The position numbers and the translations under genes were made by a program. Below are positions 20,444 to 28,118 of a stretch of DNA of 28,118 bases, in pieces. Within the stretch, counting starts at the first letter, position 1; the number at the start of each line of letters is the position of its first letter. The notes below the pieces were generated by a model that saw only the letters and a program-made list of their open reading frames with translations, had not been told where the DNA came from and did no database searches. Source of the DNA: Schoenoplectus triqueter (lineage: Eukaryota > Streptophyta > Magnoliopsida > Poales > Cyperaceae); assembly GCA_964058805.1 (NCBI GenBank), contig CAXKVV010000230.1:1-28118 (forward strand), written 5' to 3'.

Positions 20444-20660
20444 CTAGTATTGGCGCTTTGAGTGAAAGATGTCACTGTGAGTGGCGAATTTCCTCAAAAA
20501 CACAACTGACAGTGACACATTTCCTCAAAAACACCACTGTCAGTGACGAGTTTGCTAATGCCAATGGCAGTGATGTGCTACGATTTGTAGATTTAAAGAT
20601 AATATTTATCAGTCTTATTTTTAATAATCTAATTATTTTAATAATTAAATGCAAAAAAAA
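20444..20660 (-). repeat. Right arm of the long inverted repeat pair
   Basis: It is the inverted counterpart of 19083-19235 and ends in TTAATAATTAAATGC on the plus strand. It is longer than the left arm because of an internal 31-bp tandem duplication (20489-20550). It lies 24 bp from the start of the next element at 20685. Confidence 0.65.
20489..20550 (+). repeat. Two-copy 31-bp tandem repeat
   Basis: TTTCCTCAAAAACAC starts at 20489 and again at 20520, each followed by ACTGWCAGTGAC. The CACTGTCAGTG core is itself nearly palindromic. Confidence 0.85.
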
Positions 20661-20684
20661 ACTATAATTCTCTATAGCCGTACT

Positions 20685-21073
20685 CAGGGGCGGATGAAAG
20701 ATTTTGGTCAGGAGGGGCAATTATTGGATTGTAATAGGTTATCAGATTCAAACCCATTAACTAATCGGGTACTAAATAAAAAATTAATAATTTAATATAT
20801 ATTCTTACCTAATAAAAAACTATAAAATAATAATATTTTATATATTAAAAATAACAACAAAATAAATCTCAAACTAATAGATAATCAAGTTAATGAAGAA
20901 AGTTTTCCTCTATGGAACTTCATAGTTTGATATCTTTGCATAATTATTTCATTATGTACGATATTAATTTTTTTTTCAATAAAAATAATTAGGCAATTCA
21001 GAAAGTACAAATGACCAAAAGCATTATCAATTAAAACTAAGCCCCTGACCTCTATTGGATCCGTCCCCGGCTG
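20685..21073. mobile_element. Probable diverged hAT MITE (CAGGGGCGGA family)
   Basis: The left tip CAGGGGCGGATGAAAG and GGAGGGGCAA, and the right tip GGATCCGTCCCCGGCTG, fit the CAGGGGCGGAT ... ATCCGYCCCTG style of plant hAT MITEs, with an indel in the right tip. The left flank GCCGTACT and right flank TATTGATA do not match, so the copy is old or the right border is slightly wrong. The style is close to, but distinct from, the perfect element at 8296-8491. Confidence 0.5.
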
Positions 21074-21228
21074 TATTGATATATCTTCAACTTGTGCTTG
21101 CCACACAAAATCAGAATGTTTAAAGAACGGCTGATGAGATGAGACTAATGCAATGATATAATTACTGTGGGAAATAGTGTGTTAAAAACACCCGCTCGAG
21201 AAAAAACTGACATGTGGAATTTATCTAC

Positions 21229-21428
21229 GCGACCCGCTCTGACCCGATCCGTGCTCAAACTCGATGGACCTGTGCCTCGTTAGAACCGACAGGTCTAGCA
21301 CGAGCGCGGGCAAAAAAATTTGAAAAAAAAAACGTGTTAAATCCGACCCGTTTTAAACCCGACCCGATCCGTTCAACCCGTCCTAACTCGTGCCCGACCC
21401 GACCCGTCCAACCTGTCCTTACACCTAG
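21229..21428. mobile_element. hAT-like repeat with GACCCG array, copy 1
   Basis: Many GACCCG and ACCCGWCC units (mainly at 21230-21250 and 21345-21415) surround a core with GACAGGTCTAGCACGAGCGC. It ends CCTTACACCTAGC, a TAGGTGTAAGG tip when reversed, like common plant hAT-like repeats. The core matches copy 2 at 22019-22045. It is not a gene although it gives an open frame. Confidence 0.55.
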
Positions 21429-21775
21429 CATCATAGCATAATATAGTATCCAAATCCAAGGAAAGGGATAGAGGGATACACATGTTAACTGACTAGGAGT
21501 CTTCTACAATCTTTTTTATAGAATTCACATTAAATAAAAATATTTAGAGTTCTTCACTGCATAATGAGGGTATATAAAATGGTATTAAATTAAATTTATG
21601 TACATTAATTTATTCTGAACATACGAAATTTTAAGAACAACAAATGCTATAACTAGATAAGAACATTTTAAAGTTCTATCATTTTATTCCAATTTTTTAA
21701 GATTTTATTTATTTTTTATTTAATTTATTTCATTTAAAATTTTATTTTAATTTATTTTGAGTCATATCAGTGTTT

Positions 21776-21940
21776 GAACCGTTATAATGGTTTCTGAATC
21801 GTTATAACGGTTTGCTGAAATGTTATAACGTTTCATAAATCGTTATAGCAGTTCAGTAAATTGTTATAATGTTTCATAAATCGTTGCAACGATTTATTGA
21901 ACCGTTGCAACGATTTACTAAACCGTTATAACGTTTGACC
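21776..21940. repeat. Eight-unit 20-21-bp array with CGTTATAACG core
   Basis: Units start at 21776, 21796, 21817, 21837, 21857, 21878, 21899 and 21920. Each is RAAYCGTTATAAYGGTTT-like; two have GCAACG instead of ATAACG in the core. The core CGTTATAACG or CGTTGCAACG is palindromic. The array runs directly into the GACCCG array at 21936, so it may be the subterminal part of the same element. Confidence 0.85.
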
Positions 21941-22165
21941 CGCCGACCCGTCCTGTTCCCGACCCGACCCGTCCCACCTTTGGACCCGACCCGTCCCGAC
22001 ACGCCGACCCGTTCGACCCGACGGGTCTAGGACGGATCGCGGCCAAACCCCCGAAAATGGACCCGTCCTAACCCGTCCCGTGTAAACCCGTTGACCCATC
22101 CCGACCCGTCACGTCAAAACCCGCCGACCCGTCATAACCCGTTCCGACCCGACCCATCCTGATTT
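21936..22165. mobile_element. hAT-like repeat with GACCCG array, copy 2
   Basis: Dense GACCCG units surround the core GACGGGTCTAGGACGGATCG, which matches copy 1 (GACAGGTCTAGCACGAGCGC) in the same orientation. Together with the array at 21776 it forms a GC-rich island of about 230 bp in AT-rich DNA. Outer borders are not resolved. Confidence 0.55.
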
Positions 22166-23040
22166 TAATACACTAATGGAAAGGGGATTGATTCAAGATG
22201 AAATATTATATATATATATTACTCTAATACTACACGAAATTTGGGAGATTAGCTTCCAGTAAAAACAAAAAATCGATTCGAAATCCTGGATAGAGCAGCG
22301 TCTTGCTGTATGATTAGACTTGAAAAATTATAGAACGACATAGATATTTATCTTAACATCCCCAAATTGGAGTAATTCATTAATGGGTAATGTTAGTCTG
22401 CGATTTTATCCGTCAGGCATGGAATGCAATTTTCATGTGATATTTTTTATGGTGCGCCATTCAAAATTCGAACATATATATGTCCCCTTTTAATTTGATT
22501 GGAATATCATGACACGTGGATGAAGGAGAGCCATTGTTCTCTAAAATTGGTCAATTGCTTGATTTCTCCTTTGTCTAAAAATGGTCTAAAATTTTAGGCC
22601 GGTATGGGATCGATATTATTGTTATTCTCATTTTGAAAATCAAAGGTGCATGCATGAAGACTGAATTAAAAGGAATATCTATTTTCCATTAAAATTTTCA
22701 AATAAAAAATATTGAGGGATACGAAAAAAAAAATCATTTTCAGAGTTTTTAAGTACTGTCATGGTGTGTACAGTGCACGAATGATTCATTTACGGCAATA
22801 AATTAAATGAAGGAATCATAATTATATTACATCATAGAAAAATAAAGACCAGTCTATAGAATAATAATATTTCTAATTATATTACATCATTTAATTTGGA
22901 AATAATAGTATCTAAAATGTATGTTAAAAAATTTCAACCCACTTTATAAATAAGAAAAAAAAAAATCAAGGACCGGTAAAATAGGGATCACTGAATTATA
23001 TATTGAAAAAACTCCAGATGAATTGTATTGTATGTAGAGT
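22166..23040. other. Unassigned intergenic DNA
   Basis: No gene is seen. A two-copy direct repeat, TAATTATATTACATCAT, lies near 22819-22890, and a CACGTGG motif near 22513 resembles a G-box, but no transcript is evident nearby. Confidence 0.45.
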
Positions 23041-23050
23041 ATTGAAGACG

Positions 23051-23220
23051 GTCAGGTCCGGGCCGGTCCGGTCCAAACTCGGACGGTCCACGGTCCCGCA
23101 CGGTCCACGGTCCCGCACGGTCCAAACGGTCCGGTCCAAGGCGGTCCAAATTCAAAAAAACCGAACCCGTCCCACCGTTGGCCCCCGGGGGCCGGACCCC
23201 CACGGGACGGTCCGGTCCCA
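23051..23220. repeat. GC-rich GGTCC array with a 17-bp tandem repeat
   Basis: GGTCCGG, CGGTCCA and GGTCCCGC recur more than ten times. A 17-bp unit ACGGTCCACGGTCCCGC is repeated exactly at 23083-23099 and 23100-23116. The composition is very unlike the flanks. Such arrays occur in non-autonomous hAT-like repeats of plants. The open frames on both strands are products of the repeat. Confidence 0.75.
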
Positions 23221-24600
23221 ATTTTTTTTTTATAAATTGAAAAAATAATAATTTATCATATTTTTTAATAATAATTTTTAACTAATTCGAATTATTATTT
23301 TTAATTGTTTAAAAATCTAATAGTACTAAAAAATTAAATAGTTAAGGAGTGTTTGTTTAAATTAAAAATTTGGAGGCCAACAGGTCACAACCCAAAACTT
23401 CGAGGGCACTTCAGACATCCCTTTAATTATCTTGAATGTCTAATTAAAGATAAACTAATTAACGAACGTTTTAAATGGTTTTATTGACGTCATTTTGGAA
23501 TAAATTTTTAACAATATCTTCTAAAAAAAATAGTTTGTAAAACTATCAATCATTGAATTGAAATTTTTTGAATCAAATGCATGCTCTAATTAAAAAAATT
23601 TAATCTTGCCATTGATTCTGATACATGAACTAAAATGGAAGCGATTTAAACAACCCAAATGATTTATTGACCAGGACTGTTCGCTTTTTTCAGGTCACCT
23701 AACAGATTCCGAGTTGGCATTTCATAATGATTTAGCATTTTTTTTACTACAAGAAAACTACGAACAATAATGAAAACCAGAAATTGAAGACAGATCTAAC
23801 CGTCTAAGTCGCTCTCTTTTCTGAATCTCTAAGTCCATATTATATTTGAGCTCTGCTCTTGTAAAAAAGTATTGACGTAATTAATTAGAATCATCACAAG
23901 GCATATTAATTAGAAGGATATTAGCATCGTTTTAATGTCATTAATATTATAAAATATAATAAATTTATTTGAGTGGACTCAATTTCATACTGATGCATGA
24001 TGCATTCTTTCAATTGCTTTAACTGATTTCAATATATTTGTTTTTTTTTGTGCTAAAATATGTATTATTATTTAATTTGAAACACAAATAATGGAATTTT
24101 TGACAAGTGCTCAAAATATAATTTCTCAATTCCTTCAAAAAAAAATCTGTAGTATTATTGTTCTTTTCTATTTTAGAATTTTGTTGTTTAACATAATGTC
24201 TGTCAGTGCACATTTACATTTCGTATGAACAAGTGTCTTTAGTAATCGAATTGTCCTCTTATTTTTTTTCCTTTCATATATAAATTGACTTCACATCCGC
24301 TTAATGTGATGAGTGATACAAACAATTACGTCGGATAAAATAAATTATTAAACTAACATGATAAACTGAATGTACGCAAATAAAGATCATGGTTTTAGAA
24401 ATTGATTAAAAATAATCAATCTCAAGTTCTCAACGCACAATGAGATTTTCTCCTGAAAACAAAAGATCATGGATTCAGATTTTCTCCTGATCCTAACAAT
24501 TTACCTACCGAGTACTAGCTGCTGTCCAATCAAATTACATATTAAGCTCCATAAGATTGTTCACAGAAGATCAATTGCTCTCTAGTAAGGTTCACTGTGG
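23221..24600. other. Unassigned AT-rich intergenic DNA
   Basis: No gene, RNA or bounded element was recognised in this 1.4-kb stretch. Confidence 0.5.
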
Positions 24601-24655
24601 GGGAGGGGGGCCGGGTGTGGGGGGTCCGGTCCGGTCCGGATGGTCCGGTCCATTT
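24601..24655. repeat. Short GGTCC array with G-rich run
   Basis: A G-rich run (GGGAGGGGGGCC, then GTGGGGGG) leads into GGTCCGGTCCGGTCCGG and GGTCCGGTCC. It is related in motif to 23051-23220 and may be one end of a similar element. Confidence 0.7.
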
Positions 24656-24718
24656 CAAATCTCTAATTGTACGTAGCTCTTGCGATACAAAGACTAGGGA
24701 CTGAACTAATAAATGAGC

Positions 24719-24850
24719 AGCCAATGGGGATGTGGCAGCACAAAACACACAGAAGTGATATATATTATTATTATTTTTTTGAAAAAAGGGCCGTAGGCTG
24801 ACAGAAGTGATACTGATAACCAGCCAGTGGGGATCTGACAGTACAAAATC
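24719..24850 (+). repeat. Direct duplication of about 27 bp, period about 104
   Basis: AGCCAATGGGGATGTGGCAG at 24719 recurs as AGCCAGTGGGGATCTGACAG near 24823, each followed by a CACAAAA or TACAAAA tail. ACAGAAGTGATA is also duplicated. The two copies have diverged at several sites. Confidence 0.7.
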
Positions 24851-25124
24851 TCTTTTATACAGGGTCAATTATGAATGGAACTGACAAGCTGCGTAAGTGC
24901 AGCAGATTAATTAATTTGTACCAGGCTTTTTTTATTGCGATTTGGAGAAGTTGGCGTGATGGCGTCCATCTCCGGTTATATTGAAGACATGTTACTGGTT
25001 ACTCCCATAAATATTTAGAAAAATCTTGCAAGATTGTTGCAGATTTTATTTAGTGTGTATGTACCTGAATACAATATATAGTTAACGAAGGATACTTGAC
25101 AATGGCTTCTCTTGAAAATTTTGA
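24851..25124. other. Unassigned intergenic DNA
   Basis: Nothing recognisable is seen in this stretch. Confidence 0.45.
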
Positions 25125-25412
25125 TAATTAATTTTTAAATATATACGAAAAAAAATTATAGTTATGTTCTTCTACTTATACATTGATGGTGATTTAAATT
25201 TTATGTAATTTTTTTATTGTTTGATAGTCAATCAAAGACCATCAAAATATTATGCAATTTATAACTGTTCTAACTTAACGGCTTTTGACGGACTATCAAA
25301 TTATAATAAAATTGCATGAAATTTGAATCATTATTAATTTATAAGTAGAATAACATATTTATAAGGTTTTCTTATTTTTAATATTTTTTCATATTTATTT
25401 AAGATTTTTTTA
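25125..25412. mobile_element. Fold-back MITE, diverged
   Basis: The left arm has ATGTTCTTCTACTTATA, GATTTAAATTTTATG and TTTGATAGTC. The right arm has their reverse complements in order, GACTATCAAA, CATGAAATTTGAATC and TATAAGTAGAATAACAT. The centre near 25235-25270 also pairs partly. There is no coding capacity and no clear target duplication. Confidence 0.65.
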
Positions 25413-25532
25413 ATGAACCACTGGATTATTGAGGCTTCAAATATTCGTCATGTATTGTTTCAATCCATTTTTATAAGAAAAAATCATACTGAAAAATATA
25501 TTCATGCTTCAACCCCGCCCCTCCCCCTCCCT

Positions 25533-25553
25533 CCCCCCCCCCCAAAAAAAAAA
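25533..25553 (+). repeat. Eleven C followed by ten A
   Basis: An uninterrupted C run (25533-25543) passes straight into an A run (25544-25553), after a C-rich lead at 25512-25532. Length may be unstable or affected by sequencing. Confidence 0.9.
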
Positions 25554-26075
25554 GACTAAAACAAGTAAATTTTTGATTTAGAGATGTCAAAAATTAAAAG
25601 GATTAAAGGAAGCAAATATAAAATATTATTTAGTTAGGATACACGCTTATTTTATTATCAAAATTGTAGATAAAATGACTATCTAAATAAAAAATTGTTA
25701 TTACAACTATCTTTACATGTTTTATTTTGGAAGTAATATAAATTAATTAATTAAAGAAAAACATCACAAAAGCGGCCAACTTTGAGGCATCGTCTTGAGT
25801 TCTCATTTCATGTTATTTAAATAAAATAAGTTGGTAAAAATTCAGGTGGTTTGAAAAATTATGGATACAATTTTAACATCCAATGATCAAATAAGTTCTA
25901 AACTGCATTTATCAAATTTAATGCAATATAAAAATATTAAGTTATTAATCAAGTTGTGATAGGATCAAATCGCTCAATTATTTATCTATTGACATTTAGC
26001 ACCAAATTATATACAGGACATATAGTTAAATAAACAATTTCAAATTATTATTTTTTTGTTATTTTGACAAATACT
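25554..26075. other. Unassigned AT-rich intergenic DNA
   Basis: No gene or bounded element was seen. Confidence 0.45.
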
Positions 26076-26608
26076 GAAGCTTTTAAAAATTGGTTAACGG
26101 TTCTTAACGGTGAGGTGATCAGATAACGGTTAACGGTTTTACACGGCCGTTAAATTTAAAAAACGGTCAATTACTTTTTACCTACTAATTCATATTTTAA
26201 AAAGCTAAGAAATACATTCTTATATCATTAGTGCTTAATAATTAACTAAATTAAGTAATAATAATAATTACAATATTAATTATGTACTTAAAAAGTTAAA
26301 AATCTTAAATTATACTAAACTATTATATAATGAATTTACTTTATATTTTTATTAGGGCATTAATTTATATTCAAAATATAAAAGAAAATACAAATTTATA
26401 GTCACTAACTATTAAGATTTAAAACAAAAGAATTTCAGTCGTTAAATGCGTTTTTCTTAAAAAAATTAACGATTTTAATGGGTTTAACGTGAGATAAAAC
26501 GGTTAAATCACAGAAAACCCGTTAAATCTATTTTTTTCTCAAAAACTTAACGCCAGAGCCTGTCAAAACCGTTAAAACAGTTAAAACTTTTAATTTTTTA
26601 AAAGCTTG
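26076..26608. mobile_element. hAT-like element built from AACGGTTAA motifs
   Basis: The left tip AAGCTTTTAAAAATT (26077-26091) and right tip AATTTTTTAAAAGCTT (26592-26607) are inverted repeats. AAATACT lies outside both tips (26069-26075 and 26609-26615), a 7-bp match, or 8 bp with one mismatch, that fits an hAT-type target duplication. Inside both ends are arrays of TTAACGGT or its complement (26090-26165 and 26465-26590). The middle is AT-rich and noncoding. Exact tips may shift by one base. Confidence 0.7.
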
Positions 26609-27249
26609 AAATACTTTAGACATTCATAATAATATGGTTGTTATATATTGTTGTGTAACATAAATAAGTAGTCTATATATATAGCTATCTCGAGAGTTCA
26701 GTGAATCAAGAATGATTTGATTGTATTATTTGTCGTGATTTGTAGATTTTTGACGCGTCGAATTTTCATTCAACTTACTAATAGTTTGCTATTGTTTTTT
26801 AAAAAAATTGCTATTTTTTTACCTGAAAAAATTCAAATAATTAGATTTTGAGAAATAAAGGTATAAATATTTCGGAACCAGTATTTTTCATAAACAATGA
26901 AAATGAAATGAATGTTGAGATAAAGTAACAATTAATTGATATTCATCTGCAACACAAAAGTTGCTCAAGATTTATAAAATCTTTATGAATTAAAAAATAT
27001 GTAACTTTAATTTTTATTTTATTTTACTTTTAGACTAGATAATTTTTCTGCTTTCTTACTACTAAAATTCTAAAAAACAAATAACCTTTCAACAAAAGAT
27101 AAAACGTCGCTAATAACAAACTGAATATTTAAATCAGTGTTCATAGCGGAAAAAAAATCATTAGTGTTATTTGAACTGATATCAAATATCTCAATTGCTA
27201 CTATTAAAATTCACTAGTTAATTAAGTTGCTAGTTAATTAAGTTTCTGA
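26609..27249. other. Unassigned AT-rich intergenic DNA
   Basis: No gene was found. A 16-bp unit TAGTTAATTAAGTTGC is duplicated in tandem with one change at 27215-27230 and 27231-27246, just outside the Helitron end. Confidence 0.5.
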
Positions 27250-27719
27250 CTAGCTATATACCCACGCGTTGCAGCAGAATTTTTTATTTAAACATTAAAA
27301 TATTATAAGATAAAAAAATTCACATTTATCTAATATTAAATTATAAATTCACCAAATTATAGAGAAAATATATAATAAAGACTATATTTAATCTTGGATG
27401 AGATTTTTGCACAATATGTGTTAATGATTCATGATTTTTATGGAAAGAAAAGTAAATTATTCTAACATATATTATTACCATTAATTCCTTACCAAATATG
27501 CACAAAGTTGCTAAATAAAAAACAAAAATTATGAAAATAATAGTATATAAGAGAAAGAAATGGAGAGAAAGAGGGGATCAATGGACGCGATCACATACGT
27601 TCGATCAACCAACAATAAATATTATCCGTCTAATTGAAGGATAAAATGGGTATAATAAAAATTTACAATGACAAAAAATGGACCCTCCAATTCTTAGATG
27701 CTTTATATAATAGTATAGA
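27250..27719 (-). mobile_element. Non-autonomous Helitron
   Basis: On the minus strand the element starts TCTATACTATTATATAAAG at 27719, preceded by A, and ends GGGTATATAGCTAG at 27250, followed by T. This gives the A|TC ... CTRR|T insertion pattern of Helitrons, with no target duplication. Just before the end, CTGCTGCAACGCGTGGG can form a decayed 7-bp stem, where the usual 3' hairpin lies. At 470 bp there is no Rep/helicase coding sequence, so it would depend on an autonomous Helitron. An open frame that runs across its 5' end on the plus strand is not a gene. Confidence 0.8.
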
Positions 27720-28118
27720 TATTATACGTTCATCATCTCCAATATCTTTATTCGTGTATAATTTGTTTATCAAAAGATGGTTTTATGAACCATTTGTAAT
27801 TAGTATGTTGAAGCATAACCTTATCTTAAAAAAGTTGCATAACTTTCGATCAAAAAAAAAACGTTGCATAACGTATAGAAAATGATATAATAGTGTGTGT
27901 GTGTGTGAGACAGTGAGAAGATGTACCAGAAGTTAAAATTTCAATTCTAATCCTTTTTTCTATATATATTTTTATTGTCAGGAATTGCAATGATTAATAT
28001 TAGCGTGAAAGGAGATGTGAAGTGCGTGATTAGTTTGTACTTCGTATTGATTTTTTTTTCATGTTTGCGTTTTCATCTCTTGTGAATGCAACCAAATACC
28101 AATGAACCAACAGATGTG
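27720..28118. other. Unassigned intergenic DNA with a (GT)n microsatellite
   Basis: A GT run lies at 27893-27907. No gene or other element was recognised up to the window end. Confidence 0.6.

Noticed and set aside
21214..21441. 75-codon frame rich in Arg, Pro and Thr
   Set aside because: It is a translation of the GACCCG array and has no domain.
22509..22521. G-box CACGTG
   Set aside because: A six-base motif with no nearby gene is expected by chance.
22988..23248. Overlapping frames on both strands rich in Gly, Pro, Arg and Asp
   Set aside because: They come from the GGTCC array, which is open in several frames because it lacks stop codons.
24542..24868. 108-codon minus-strand frame
   Set aside because: It runs through a GGTCC array, a microsatellite-like AT stretch and a duplicated segment, and shows no domain or promoter.
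27634..27885. 83-codon plus-strand frame
   Set aside because: It crosses the 5' border of the Helitron and uses a non-ATG first codon.

Overview
This window is intergenic, transposon-rich nuclear DNA from a flowering plant. It is strongly AT-rich, has only one short convincing protein gene, and is filled with element types typical of angiosperm genomes: CACTA, hAT-like, fold-back MITEs, a solo copia-type LTR, a Helitron, and a relic of a plant mobile domain gene. I cannot assign a species.

Layout. 1-2583: old AT-rich repeats, including three decayed copies of one unit (79-457, 841-1058, 1066-1463). 2584-2946: fold-back element. 3030-4091: well preserved non-autonomous CACTA element with an ACA target duplication and ACCGGTT subterminal arrays. 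4092-6102: AT-rich DNA with short tandem repeats and a fold-back element (5226-5602). 6103-8290: nested repeats, holding a hAT-like element (6103-6721), a GC-richer repeat (about 6855-8250) split by a 224-bp insertion (7174-7397), and a complete solo LTR on the minus strand (7578-8221, target duplication GTCCT). 8296-8491: hAT MITE with perfect 13-bp inverted ends and a perfect 8-bp duplication.

The one credible gene is a 78-residue DUF761-type small protein (9906-10142, plus strand). It has a TATA box at a normal distance and a possible N-myristoylation/palmitoylation start (MGGGQSC). Farther right lie a possible small-gene relic (11741-12016) and two different fold-back elements side by side in one TA microsatellite (12255-13117). 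A tRNA-like SINE head (about 13631-13705) and a second CACTA-like element (13986-15067, AATAGCGGTT arrays) follow. Next come a plant mobile domain (MAIN-like) pseudogene (15994-17156) and a possible 3' exon fragment on the minus strand (17952-18358).

The right third is again repeats. It has a pair of long inverted arms (19083-19235 and 20444-20660) and several elements built from arrays of short motifs. These include an eight-unit array of 20-21 bp with a CGTTATAACG-like core joined to a GACCCG array (21776-22165), GGTCC arrays (23051-23220 and 24601-24655), and a hAT-like element made of AACGGTTAA motifs with a near-perfect 8-bp duplication (26076-26608). A minus-strand non-autonomous Helitron with both ends visible lies at 27250-27719.

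There is no operon-like or pathway organisation. The main biology is layered transposon insertion around one small plant gene. The clearest points for follow-up are the paired fold-back elements in the TA microsatellite, the phased 21-bp array, the shared use of motif arrays by otherwise unrelated elements, and the acylation-type N terminus of the small gene.
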